The notes beneath the pieces are model-generated. The model made no database searches, had not been told where the DNA came from, and saw only the letters and a list, made by a program, of their open reading frames with translations. Below, one piece after another: positions 46,074-54,498 of a stretch of 64,000 bases of DNA. How positions within the stretch are numbered: position 1 is the stretch's first letter; each line of letters begins with the position of its first letter. Made by a program: the position numbers and the translations under genes. Source of the DNA: Brachybacterium ginsengisoli (GTDB lineage Bacteria > Actinomycetota > Actinomycetes > Actinomycetales > Dermabacteraceae); NCBI RefSeq assembly GCF_002407065.1, contig NZ_CP023564.1:496001-560000 (forward strand). Direction: 5' to 3'.

Positions 46074-47156
46074 ATGAGTGAAGGACAACCCCCCGGCGCT
46101 TCGCGCCCGTCCGTCGGAGTGCGGGTGCTGCTGGTCGCGGATCCGGGCCTGCCCAGCACCAGGGCTGCCACGGTCAAGGACGCGATGGAGCGGGAGCTGA
46201 ACAGCATGTACGGTCCACCCATCGAGCTCGAGATGAAGACGGCGACGCTCCGGCTGCAGCCGGACGACACCCTGGACCTCACCCAGGCACTGGAACAGTC
46301 ACGAGCCTTCGGCGACCCCGATGCGGTGCTGCTGCTCACCGAGATCCCACGAGTGCACGAGGGCAGGCCGCTGATCGCCGAGATCTTCCCCGAGCACAAC
46401 ATCGCCGTCATCTCCTGTCCCACCCTGGGAGTGTTCACCACGCGGCGACGAATCCTGGATACGCTGCTGGCCTGCACCGTACGGATGCGACCCACCCAGG
46501 AGCGGCGCGACAGCTCGCGCTATGAGCGCGGCTGGGCGCGGTGGAACGAAGCGCTCGACACCGAGGACCATCAACTGCTGACCGGGACCCGGGTCGTCGG
46601 GGGAATGCGCACCGTGGCGGGCATGGTGCGCGGCAATGAGCCTCTGCGCACCGTGCCGAAGCTCTCGGGCGCTTTGGCGGCGGCCTCCGCGACCGGAGCA
46701 TTCGGTGTGTTCTACAACTCGATCTGGTCGATGTCGATGTATCTCACCCCCCAGCGACTGGTGAGCATCGGTGTCCTCGCCGTTCTCGCGATCACCGCCT
46801 GGCTGATCATCGGCAACCGCCTGTGGGACGTGCCCAAGAGCCAGAGCCTGGCGCGGGTGGTGCTGCTCTACAACCTCTCCACGGTGCTGACGCTGCTCAT
46901 GGTGGGCGGCCTTCTGTATCTCGCCCTGGTGATGGGCATCTTCCTCACAGCGGTCATCGTCATCGATCCGGACTATCTGGCGGCGACCATCGAGCGGGAG
47001 GCGAGCGTTGCGCGTTACGTGGACATCGCGTGGTTGAGCGCGGCGATGGGAGTGGTTGCCGGCGCCCTCGGTTCGAGCTTCGACAAGGACGCAGACCTGC
47101 GCACCCTTACGCACGGCCAGCGCGAGAGGCAGCGTCGGTACGCCGAGGGGGAGTAG
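46074..47156 (+). CDS. Membrane protein of unknown function
   Basis: 360 residues. Residues 15-150 look like a soluble alpha/beta domain (GVRVLLVADPGLPSTRAATV, DAVLLLTEIPRVHEGRPLIA, EHNIAVISCPTLG). Four to five hydrophobic segments follow (SIGVLAVLAITAWLIIGN, VVLLYNLSTVLTLLMVGGL, LALVMGIFLTAVIVI, AAMGVVAGALGSSF). Only a weak AGGG precedes the ATG. It lies 117 nt after the importer and may have its own promoter. No family is recognised. Confidence 0.8.
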   Translation: MSEGQPPGASRPSVGVRVLLVADPGLPSTRAATVKDAMERELNSMYGPPIELEMKTATLRLQPDDTLDLTQALEQSRAFGDPDAVLLLTEIPRVHEGRPLIAEIFPEHNIAVISCPTLGVFTTRRRILDTLLACTVRMRPTQERRDSSRYERGWARWNEALDTEDHQLLTGTRVVGGMRTVAGMVRGNEPLRTVPKLSGALAAASATGAFGVFYNSIWSMSMYLTPQRLVSIGVLAVLAITAWLIIGNRLWDVPKSQSLARVVLLYNLSTVLTLLMVGGLLYLALVMGIFLTAVIVIDPDYLAATIEREASVARYVDIAWLSAAMGVVAGALGSSFDKDADLRTLTHGQRERQRRYAEGE

Positions 47157-47273
47157 TGCAGACTCCCGACCTTTCTGCCCGCCGCACGGGACCGATCGGC
47201 CACGCCTGCGGGGCGGTGTGGACCCGTTCCCCCTCGCAGAGTTCCCGAGAGCCAGGTTGCGCTGTCTGAGGTC

Positions 47274-47993
47274 TCACCGCAGCAGGAGCAGCTGGCGCAG
47301 CCAGGGCACGTGCCCGCCCATCAGGGCGTAGACCCCGTCGCCGAGCACGGCGACGCCGCCGAGCGCGAGCAGCACGGCCAGCGCCGTCTGCAGCGCGCTG
47401 CGGCGCGGGCCCACGACCTCCATCACCCGCGCCGCCAGCTGTTCGTGCTTGCCGAACAGCGCCGCGGTGATCACCGCGACCAGCGGCGCCTGGTAGAGGA
47501 GGTTCCACCCCACCAGCAGCGCCACGTGCAGTGCGAGGTTCTTCTCCTGGGACGCCATGCCCACGGCGAGCGGGAACGCCGGATCGGCCAGCGCGGTCCC
47601 GGCGAACCCCATCCCGGCCAGCACGAGCGGGGCGATGGCCAGCCGTTTCGGGGTGGCGCGCTGCTCGAGCCGCCCGTGCGGTGTGGGCGGCCGGGACGCG
47701 GCCCGGAACTGGTGCAGGCTCACGGCGAGCAGGGCGAGGCCCACCACGATCTCCACCACCCCGATCGCATCGTTCGAATCGAGCACGGGCCGCAGCCAGC
47801 GGTGCAGCAGCGCCATCAGCGGATGCAGGATCAGCGTGGCCGCCACGATCACCACGGAGTAGCCGCCGGCGAAGGCCAGCAGATGGCGCACCGTGCCCCC
47901 GCGCAGCATCACCCCGATGGCGATGACGCCGCCGAGCACGTCCACTGCCACCACGGCGAGCCCGAAGAAGGCGAGGATCCCGGCGAACGTCAT
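47274..47993 (-). CDS. GAP/Sap-family membrane protein (LysE-like)
   Basis: 239 residues with six hydrophobic segments and a cytoplasmic loop (ASRPPTPHGRLEQRATPKRL) in the middle, the layout of GAP-family (Sap, sulfolipid-addressing) and LysE-like proteins. LALGGVAVLGDGVYALMGG near the end fits that family. The ATG at 47993 has TACGCT 7 nt upstream and no Shine-Dalgarno. Roles in glycolipid or small-molecule export are known for relatives; the cargo here is open. Confidence 0.8.
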   Translation of the reverse strand: MTFAGILAFFGLAVVAVDVLGGVIAIGVMLRGGTVRHLLAFAGGYSVVIVAATLILHPLMALLHRWLRPVLDSNDAIGVVEIVVGLALLAVSLHQFRAASRPPTPHGRLEQRATPKRLAIAPLVLAGMGFAGTALADPAFPLAVGMASQEKNLALHVALLVGWNLLYQAPLVAVITAALFGKHEQLAARVMEVVGPRRSALQTALAVLLALGGVAVLGDGVYALMGGHVPWLRQLLLLR

Positions 47994-48000
47994 GGTGAGA

Positions 48001-48006
48001 AGCGTA
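48001..48006 (-). promoter_or_regulatory. -10 element TACGCT, leaderless arrangement for the GAP-family gene
   Basis: TACGCT, then 7 nt, then ATG on the minus strand; the same hexamer as before nadE. Confidence 0.55.
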
Positions 48007-48094
48007 GAAGACGCCGCCGAGGGCGCACGACGGGGTAGGCGCCCGGACGGGGTGGGGGTTTTCCGCAGGGTGGGGCGGGGCTGCCCGGCGCGGC

Positions 48095-49723
48095 TCAGGC
48101 TCGGAACACGGTCTCGCCGTCCTTGATCGTCTCGAGCACGGCGAGTTCCCGCAGGTCGCGCGGCGGGGTGGCCAGCGGATCGCCGGAGAGGATCACCAGG
48201 TCCGCCCGCATGCCCTCGCGGAGCTGTCCCTTGGAGTCCTCCTCGCCGTACTGGTAGGCGGCCTCGCAGGTGACGGCGCGCAGCGCCTCCCAGGTCGTGA
48301 TCCGCTGCTCGGGCCCCACCTCCTGCCCGGTGCGGCTGATGCGGTTCACGGCCGCCCAGATCGTCAGCAGCATGTCCGGGGGAGTGACCGGGGTGTCCTG
48401 GTGCAGGGTGACCCGTACACCGCGGTCCAGGGCGGAGCGGGCGGGGGAGATGCGTCGGCCCCGCTCGGGGCCGAAGTTCCGCAGATGCACGTCGCCCCAG
48501 AACCAGGTGTGGCAGGAGAAGATCGAGGCGATCATCCCCAGCGGCGCCATCCGCTCCAGCTGGTCGTCCCGCACGGTCTGCGCGTGGATCATCACCGGGC
48601 GCGCCTCGAGCAGGGCCGGGAGCTCGGCACCGATGCGCTCGGCGGTGTCCACCCAGAGCTGCGCGGCGGCGTCGCCGTTGCAGTGCACGATGAGCTGCCT
48701 GCCCTGCTCGGCGACGGCGCGGACGAACGCCTCCACCTCGGCCGGGGTGTGGATCGGGTAGGCGCAGCCGGGATGCTCGTCCCCCTCGATCGGGGCGTAG
48801 GGCTCGCTCATCCAGGCCGAGCGGGCCTGCGGGGAGCCGTCGAGGATCATCTTGTACCCGCCGAGGCGCAGGCCGTCCGCATAGTCGCCGGCGAACTCGG
48901 GGTGCGCATCGAACGCGGAGGTGCCGGACTGCACCACGGGGTACACCACGACGTCGAGCCCGAGCGTCCCGGCCCGGGCCGCGCCGACCAGGCCTTCGAT
49001 GGTCGCCGGATCCGCGGCGCCCTCCTGCGCGGTGGTGATGCCGTGGCGCAGGTAGTCGGCCACGGCCAGCTCGGCGGCGAGCAGCGGGTCCGCGACCCCG
49101 GCGGGCAGCAGGCCGCCGCTGTCGCCGGGGGAGAGGACCTCGGCGAAGGCGGCCATCGCCGGATGCTCCTCGACGTAGCCGTCGGGCGTGCCGTCGGCGA
49201 AGCGGCCGAAGCGCCCGCCGTCGGGGTCCGGGGTATGGGCGGTGAGGCCGGCCCCGTCGACGAGGACCGAGTTGCCCACGGCGACGTGCATGCTGCGGTG
49301 CAGGGCGAAGACGGGCAGGTCCGTGCTGACGGCGTCGAGGTCGGTGCACGTGGGGTGGCGGCCCTCCTCCAGCATCTGGGGGTCGTACTTCGCGCCGACC
49401 AGCGGGCTGCGGTCGCCCTCCTCCCGCTGCGCGAGCCGGTCGCGGAAGGCGGTGACGATGTCGGCGATGCTGCGGGCGTGCTCGAGGTCCACGAGCGAGG
49501 CGAGCATGCCGTGCTGGAGCAGGTGGCCGTGCGGGTCGATGAACGAGGGCATCAGGGTGCGCCCGTCGAGATCCACCTCCGTCGCGGCGTCGGCGGCGCG
49601 GACGCGCAGCTGGTCCAGGGGGCCGACGGCGGCGATGCGGCCGTCGCGCACCAACACCGCCTCCGGGGCGTCCTCCTCCTCGACCATCGTGAGGATGCGG
49701 CCGGAGTGGTAGAGGGTCTCCAC
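48095..49723 (-). CDS. YtcJ-like amidohydrolase
   Basis: 542 residues, metal-dependent amidohydrolase superfamily. FIDPHGHLLQHG near residue 62 is the H-x-H site (here H-G-H), the carboxylated-lysine region is GGYKMILDGSPQ, further His ligands lie in IVHCNGDAAAQ and MIHAQTV, and the Asp is in TLHQDTPVTPP. The C-terminus has GMRADLVILSGDPL. YtcJ-like enzymes hydrolyse C-N or ester bonds in small molecules. The GTG at 49723 is preceded by GGAAGGA. The gene follows the GltS-like transporter by 76 nt, suggesting uptake and hydrolysis of one compound. Confidence 0.92.
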   Translation of the reverse strand: METLYHSGRILTMVEEEDAPEAVLVRDGRIAAVGPLDQLRVRAADAATEVDLDGRTLMPSFIDPHGHLLQHGMLASLVDLEHARSIADIVTAFRDRLAQREEGDRSPLVGAKYDPQMLEEGRHPTCTDLDAVSTDLPVFALHRSMHVAVGNSVLVDGAGLTAHTPDPDGGRFGRFADGTPDGYVEEHPAMAAFAEVLSPGDSGGLLPAGVADPLLAAELAVADYLRHGITTAQEGAADPATIEGLVGAARAGTLGLDVVVYPVVQSGTSAFDAHPEFAGDYADGLRLGGYKMILDGSPQARSAWMSEPYAPIEGDEHPGCAYPIHTPAEVEAFVRAVAEQGRQLIVHCNGDAAAQLWVDTAERIGAELPALLEARPVMIHAQTVRDDQLERMAPLGMIASIFSCHTWFWGDVHLRNFGPERGRRISPARSALDRGVRVTLHQDTPVTPPDMLLTIWAAVNRISRTGQEVGPEQRITTWEALRAVTCEAAYQYGEEDSKGQLREGMRADLVILSGDPLATPPRDLRELAVLETIKDGETVFRA

Positions 49724-49799
49724 GGTGAGAGGTCCTTCCGTCGGTGCGGGTGGTGCGGGTGTTCCGGGTGGTGCGGGCGATGCAGGTGGTGCGGGCGGG

Positions 49800-51218
49800 T
49801 CAGGCGGGGACCGAGGGCTCGGGGTCGGCGGCGGCGCTCTCCCCGTCGGTCGCCCCGCGGAGCGTCCAGGTGCGCTTTCCGAAGCTTTGCGTGATCAGCA
49901 TGATCACGAAGTACCCCGCGGTGAGGGCGGCCATCACGCCGACGGCGGCCCAGAGGCCGAGCTCTCCGGCGAAGGCCGCGGAGATGGTGAGCATCGCCGG
50001 GATGTAGAGCATCTCGGGCAGGTTCATCAGCCCCATCTCGGCCATCGTGGTGGTGCGCATGCGGGGATCCAGGATCCGCACCAGCGCCAGGCCGGTCGGG
50101 GTGGTGCCGGTGAGCGTGCCGTACATGCCCATGGTGCGCTCGAAGTCGTGGTCGCTGCCGTAGCGCTGACCGATCGCGACGCAGAGCAGCACCGTGATCG
50201 CGGTGATGATCACGCAGGTGATCAGGATCGGCACGAGCCAGGCGACCACCACGGCGGCCTGGACGGCCATGAAGGAGGCGACCACGACGTAGTCGGTGGT
50301 GAAGCCGGTGAGCTTGGCCTGCATCTGCCGGTTCAGCAGGTGCTCCACCTGGAGACGGCGCAGCACCCAGCGCACGAAGTACGCGGCCAGGAGGCCGTTC
50401 ATGAACATCATGCCGCTGATGGTCTGGCCCACGAATCCGGGGATGTGCCCGAAGATCCAGGCCAGGCCGTGCGCGAGGAGGTAGGCGATGCCCATCATCG
50501 TCATGTGGAAGCCGAGGGTGTCGACGCTGCCCGAGAACGTGGTCTCGGTGCCCATCGACTCCGTCTCCTCGTCCTTGCGGAAGTAGCCCTTGGCCACGGA
50601 GTCGGAGATGCCCATCGAGTGGGTGGCGAGGCCCTTGCTCATGCCCCACTTCGCCAGCGGCACGCCCACCAGGAACGCGGCGGCGAAGCCGGCGGAGGCG
50701 AAGGCGAGGCCCACGTTCACGGCGTCGTCCCAGCCCTGCTGCTCGAAGATCCCGGCGAAGGTGACGGCCTGGCCGGGTCCCTGGGCGAAGGCGAAGGGCA
50801 CCATGAAGCCGTACATGGCGTCCATCCCGCCGAAGCGGCCGGTGGCGGCGACCACGCCCACGCCGATCAGCGCCTGGACCGCGAAGACGAAGGTCCAGGT
50901 GAGCCCCATGGCCCAGGCGCCGCGCAGCAGGACCTTCTGGGTCCGGCCGCCGTCGCCGGCCGCGCTCGGAGGCGGCGGGGTGAGGCCGATCGAGATGAAG
51001 GAGAGCGTGAACAGCTGCGCCGTGAGCATGGTGAACAGCTCGTGGTCCACGCCGTCGAGCACCCCGGAGAGGCCGATGTTCATCGCGATCGCGCCGAGGA
51101 ACCCCGCGATCACGAAGGCGGGGACGAGATTGGTGCGGAAGCTCGGGATCCAGCGGCGCAGCACCATGCCGATCGCGCAGAAGATCCCGATCAGGGAGAG
51201 GCCGAACAGTGCGGACAC
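49800..51218 (-). CDS. GltS-like sodium/glutamate symporter family transporter
   Basis: 472 residues, about 11-12 membrane spans. SALFGLSLIGIFCAIGMVLR begins the first span; FAQGPGQAVTFAGIFEQQGW and GTLTGTTPTGLALVRILDP are the paired re-entrant loops typical of the glutamate:Na+ symporter family. The GTG at 51218 is preceded by GAGGAG and 7 nt. It precedes the amidohydrolase in the same direction. The substrate may be an acidic amino acid or a related carboxylate taken up for hydrolysis. Confidence 0.88.
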   Translation of the reverse strand: MSALFGLSLIGIFCAIGMVLRRWIPSFRTNLVPAFVIAGFLGAIAMNIGLSGVLDGVDHELFTMLTAQLFTLSFISIGLTPPPPSAAGDGGRTQKVLLRGAWAMGLTWTFVFAVQALIGVGVVAATGRFGGMDAMYGFMVPFAFAQGPGQAVTFAGIFEQQGWDDAVNVGLAFASAGFAAAFLVGVPLAKWGMSKGLATHSMGISDSVAKGYFRKDEETESMGTETTFSGSVDTLGFHMTMMGIAYLLAHGLAWIFGHIPGFVGQTISGMMFMNGLLAAYFVRWVLRRLQVEHLLNRQMQAKLTGFTTDYVVVASFMAVQAAVVVAWLVPILITCVIITAITVLLCVAIGQRYGSDHDFERTMGMYGTLTGTTPTGLALVRILDPRMRTTTMAEMGLMNLPEMLYIPAMLTISAAFAGELGLWAAVGVMAALTAGYFVIMLITQSFGKRTWTLRGATDGESAAADPEPSVPA

Positions 51219-51296
51219 GGGAATGCTCCTCGTGGCACCCGGGGAGTGCTCGCCGTGCGGTGGCGGGCGGGTGCGCGATGGTCGTCGTGGGAGAGG

Positions 51297-51302
51297 ACGG
51301 TA
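51297..51302 (-). promoter_or_regulatory. Candidate -10 TACCGT for the GltS-like gene
   Basis: TACCGT in GGTACCGTCCTC on the minus strand, about 80 nt before the transporter start. The same 12-mer occurs on the plus strand at 51454-51465, so both divergent promoters share sequence. Confidence 0.4.
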
Positions 51303-51455
51303 CCGGGTGGGACGGTCCGGGTGACGGGACCGTTCACTGCGCTGAGGTGAACAGCGGGCGAGGACGTCGTGCACCGATGCCCGTTCTCTGGCGGTTCGAC
51401 CGGTTCGAGGAGATCGATCTCCCGTACGGGGCAGGCGCTTGCTCGCCGGGAGCGG

Positions 51456-51461
51456 TACCGT
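51456..51461 (+). promoter_or_regulatory. Candidate -10 TACCGT for the ABC permease gene
   Basis: TACCGT in the plus-strand copy of GGTACCGTCCTC, 43 nt before the permease ATG. Confidence 0.4.
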
Positions 51462-51504
51462 CCTCCCAGCAACTGGGCGAGACCGGACGGAGCTGACGCG
51501 ACCC

Positions 51505-52449
51505 ATGGACGACGGCGCGAGAACGACGGGAGCTGTGCCCTCCCGTGCCCCGGACCTGGACCCGACGGCACCACCGGAGGCCCCGGAGAAGGTACCGGAG
51601 GCGTCCGAGCACGTGGCCCGAGCCGCCCGCCGCGGTCGGTCCCGGCGCCTGCGACGGAACCGCCTGCTGCAGGGCGGGGTGCTCCTGGCGATCCTGCTGC
51701 TGTGGTGGCTCATCACCCTGCTGAAGCTGGTCGATCCGCTGTACCTCCCCAGCCCGCTGGCCGTGCTGCGGGCCTTCATCGACGCGAACCGCTGCCTGGT
51801 CATCGACGAAGCCACCGGGCGGACCGTCTGCGGCGTCCAGAACTACTACCTCTGGGAGCACCTGATCGCCTCGCTCCAGCGGATCGGCGTGGGTGTCGCG
51901 CTCGCCGCCGTGCTGGGCGTCGCCCTCGGCGCGCTCATGAGCATGTGGGAGCCGGCGAACACCGCCTTCGCGCCCCTGCTGAACTTCCTGCGCGCGCTGC
52001 CGCCGCTGGGCTACATCGGCCTGATCATCGTGTGGGTGGGCATCGGCGACACCTCGAAGTACCTGCTCCTGTTCCTCGCCGCCTTCCCGCCGATCGTCAT
52101 CGCGACCATCGACGGCGTGCGCGGCGTGAAGGAGGACTACCTCTCCGCCGCCCGCAGCATGGGCGCCGACTCCTCGCAGATGGCGCGCTTCGTGGTCCTG
52201 CCCGCGGCGACCGCCTCGATCTTCTCCGGGGTGCGCCTCGCCGTCGGCTTCGCCTGGACCACGGTGGTCGCGGCCGAGCTCAACAACGGCATCCCCGGCA
52301 TCGGCGGGCTCGCCTACATCTCCGGCACCCAGCTCAACACCGCGCTCACCATCGCCTGCATCATCGTGATCGGCCTCGTCGCGCTCGCGCTCGACGGAGT
52401 GATCCGGTGGGTGGGCGACCGGCTGGTGCCCTGGCACGGAAAGGTCTGA
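51505..52449 (+). CDS. ABC transporter permease (TauC/SsuC/NrtB type)
   Basis: 314 residues. After a Pro/Ala/Glu-rich 55-residue N-terminus come six spans. YLPSPLAVLRAFIDANRC and EDYLSAARSMGADSSQMARF (EAA loop) mark the taurine/sulfonate/nitrate class of importers. The ATG at 51505 is the best start, though only a distant GGAG precedes it. It is followed after 4 nt by the binding protein gene and then the ATPase, a complete importer. Confidence 0.92.
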   Translation: MDDGARTTGAVPSRAPDLDPTAPPEAPEKVPEASEHVARAARRGRSRRLRRNRLLQGGVLLAILLLWWLITLLKLVDPLYLPSPLAVLRAFIDANRCLVIDEATGRTVCGVQNYYLWEHLIASLQRIGVGVALAAVLGVALGALMSMWEPANTAFAPLLNFLRALPPLGYIGLIIVWVGIGDTSKYLLLFLAAFPPIVIATIDGVRGVKEDYLSAARSMGADSSQMARFVVLPAATASIFSGVRLAVGFAWTTVVAAELNNGIPGIGGLAYISGTQLNTALTIACIIVIGLVALALDGVIRWVGDRLVPWHGKV

Positions 52450-52453
52450 CCCC

Positions 52454-53542
52454 GTGAACCCGAGAACCGTCCCCTCCCGCCGCGGCGCCGCGCTGCGCCT
52501 CGCCGCCGCCTCCCTGGGCGTGGTGCTGGCGCTCAGCGGCTGCGTGCAGTCCGGCCGCACCAGCCATCCCGACAACTACGCGGGCGAGGTCGCCTGCCCC
52601 GTCGACCCCGACCCGTCGATCACCACCTCGGCGCGGATCGCCTGGCAGGCGATCCCCAACGGCGACCTCGTGGTCAAGGACCTCCAGCTGCTCGAGGCCT
52701 GCATGCCGGAGGCGGACATCTCCTGGCTGAAGATGAACTCCGGCGGCGACGTCATCCAGGCCTTCGGCTCGGACTCGCTGGACATCTCCCAGGTGGGCTC
52801 GAGCCCCGTGGTCAAGGCCGCCTCCCCGCCGCTGTCCAAGGACCTGAAGGTGGTCTGGATCAGCGACGTGATCGGCGATGCCGAGTCGCTCGTGGTCAAG
52901 GACCCCGACATCGAGTCGCTGAAGGACATGTCCGGCAAGACCATCGGCGTGCCCTTCGGCTCCACCGCGCACTACTCGCTGCTCACGGCGCTCGGTGAGG
53001 AGGGCATGATCGACGACGTGCGGGTCATCAACCTCGCGACCGACGCGATCCTCGCCGCCTGGCAGCGGGACGAGATCGACGCCGCCTGGGTCTGGGAGCC
53101 CACGCTCAGCGAGCTCCTCGCCGCCGAGGGGCACACCATCCTCTCCAGCGAGGACAGCGCGGGCCTCGGCTCGCCCACCTTCGACCTGGTGGCCGCGACC
53201 GACAAGTTCGTCACCGAGAATCCCGAGTTCATGCGGATGTGGACGATCGTGCAGGCCGAGGGGACCCGCCTGCTGAACGAGGAGCCGGAGCTCGCCGCGA
53301 CCTCCCTCGCCGTCCAGCTCGGCGTGGAGCCCGCGGAGGCGAAGAAGCTCATGCCCGGCTACATCTACCCGAGCCTCGAGGAGCAGGCCGGCCCCGACTA
53401 CTTCGGCGGGGACGGGCTCGGGAAGGCACTCACCGGCACCGGCGAGTTCCTCGACAAGCAGGGGGAGATCGACTCCCCGGCGAAGGACGGCGTGTACTCG
53501 GACATGCCCTACGGCGACGCGATCGAGGAGGTCTCGAAGTGA
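52454..53542 (+). CDS. ABC transporter substrate-binding lipoprotein (TauA/SsuA type)
   Basis: 362 residues. The signal (LRLAAASLGVVLALSGC) ends in a lipobox Cys near residue 33. The mature part has ITTSARIAWQAIPNGDLVVK, FGSDSLDISQVGSSPVVKAA and LKDMSGKTIGVPFGSTAHYS, the periplasmic-binding type II fold of taurine/sulfonate proteins. WEPTLSELLAAEGHTI is the usual domain-closing segment. GTG start 4 nt after the permease; its stop overlaps the ATPase start. The ligand is not certain. Confidence 0.92.
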   Translation: MNPRTVPSRRGAALRLAAASLGVVLALSGCVQSGRTSHPDNYAGEVACPVDPDPSITTSARIAWQAIPNGDLVVKDLQLLEACMPEADISWLKMNSGGDVIQAFGSDSLDISQVGSSPVVKAASPPLSKDLKVVWISDVIGDAESLVVKDPDIESLKDMSGKTIGVPFGSTAHYSLLTALGEEGMIDDVRVINLATDAILAAWQRDEIDAAWVWEPTLSELLAAEGHTILSSEDSAGLGSPTFDLVAATDKFVTENPEFMRMWTIVQAEGTRLLNEEPELAATSLAVQLGVEPAEAKKLMPGYIYPSLEEQAGPDYFGGDGLGKALTGTGEFLDKQGEIDSPAKDGVYSDMPYGDAIEEVSK

Positions 53543-54327
53543 GCGATGCACCGGCCACGTCCCCCGTGGTGACCCTCGACCAGGTGTCCCAGCGCTTCGT
53601 CACCGACTCCGGCGACGTGGTCCACGCCCTGGCGGAGACGGACCTGACCATCCCTCAGGGGCAGTTCGTCTGCGTGGTGGGACCCTCCGGCTGCGGCAAG
53701 ACGACGCTGCTGAAGATCATCGCCGGCTTCCTCGCCCCGACCGGCGGCTCCGCGCACTACCGGGAGCAGCGGATCACCAAGCCCGGCGCCGAGCGCGGCG
53801 TGGTCTTCCAGCAGCCGAACCTCTACCCCTGGTTCTCCGTGCGGGACAACGTGGCCCTCGGCATGCGGATGCGAAAGGTGGGCAAGAAGGAGCGCACCGA
53901 GAAGGCCCAGGAGCACCTCGAGCTGGTGGGCCTCGGCGACTTCGGCGACGCGAAGCCCTACGAGCTCTCCGGCGGCATGCAGCAGCGCGCCCAGATCGCC
54001 CGTGTGCTCGCCAACGAGACCGACGTGATCCTCATGGACGAGCCCTTCGGTGCGCTGGACGCGATCACGCGCGCCCAGGTCCAGGTGGACCTGCTGAGGA
54101 TCCAGCGGGCCGAGCAGCGCACCGTCTTCTTCATCACCCACGACGTGGACGAGGCCGTGTTCCTCGGCGACCGGGTGCTCGTGATGAGCGCACGGCCCGG
54201 CCGCGTGGTGCTGGACCAGGAGGTGACGCTCTCCGCCCAGGCCGGTCGCGTGCTGGGGGAGGACATGCGGCGCCTGCCGGAGTTCGTGGAGCTGAGGGAG
54301 AAGATCGCCGGGGCGATCGAGCACTGA
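53539..54327 (+). CDS. ABC transporter ATPase (TauB/SsuB type)
   Basis: 262 residues. Walker A GPSGCGKTT near residue 50, Q-loop FQQPNLYPWF, signature LSGGMQQR, Walker B VILMDEPFGALD and switch FITHDVDEA are all intact. It powers the importer encoded just upstream. The GTG at 53539 overlaps the stop of the binding-protein gene by 4 nt. Confidence 0.95.
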   Translation: MSDAPATSPVVTLDQVSQRFVTDSGDVVHALAETDLTIPQGQFVCVVGPSGCGKTTLLKIIAGFLAPTGGSAHYREQRITKPGAERGVVFQQPNLYPWFSVRDNVALGMRMRKVGKKERTEKAQEHLELVGLGDFGDAKPYELSGGMQQRAQIARVLANETDVILMDEPFGALDAITRAQVQVDLLRIQRAEQRTVFFITHDVDEAVFLGDRVLVMSARPGRVVLDQEVTLSAQAGRVLGEDMRRLPEFVELREKIAGAIEH

Positions 54328-54498
54328 TCCCGCCGCCGGGTGAACGGAGGGCCACGGGCGGAGGACGGGCGTATGACGGGATGACTCGTCCGGGTGGTGA
54401 TGCTCTCTCGGGAGCTGGCCCCAGGGGTGCTCTGACGGGGTGATCGGTAAGCTACGCACCGTCTTGGACCTCGCGCCCCGGCGCTCGAAAGGAGGATC

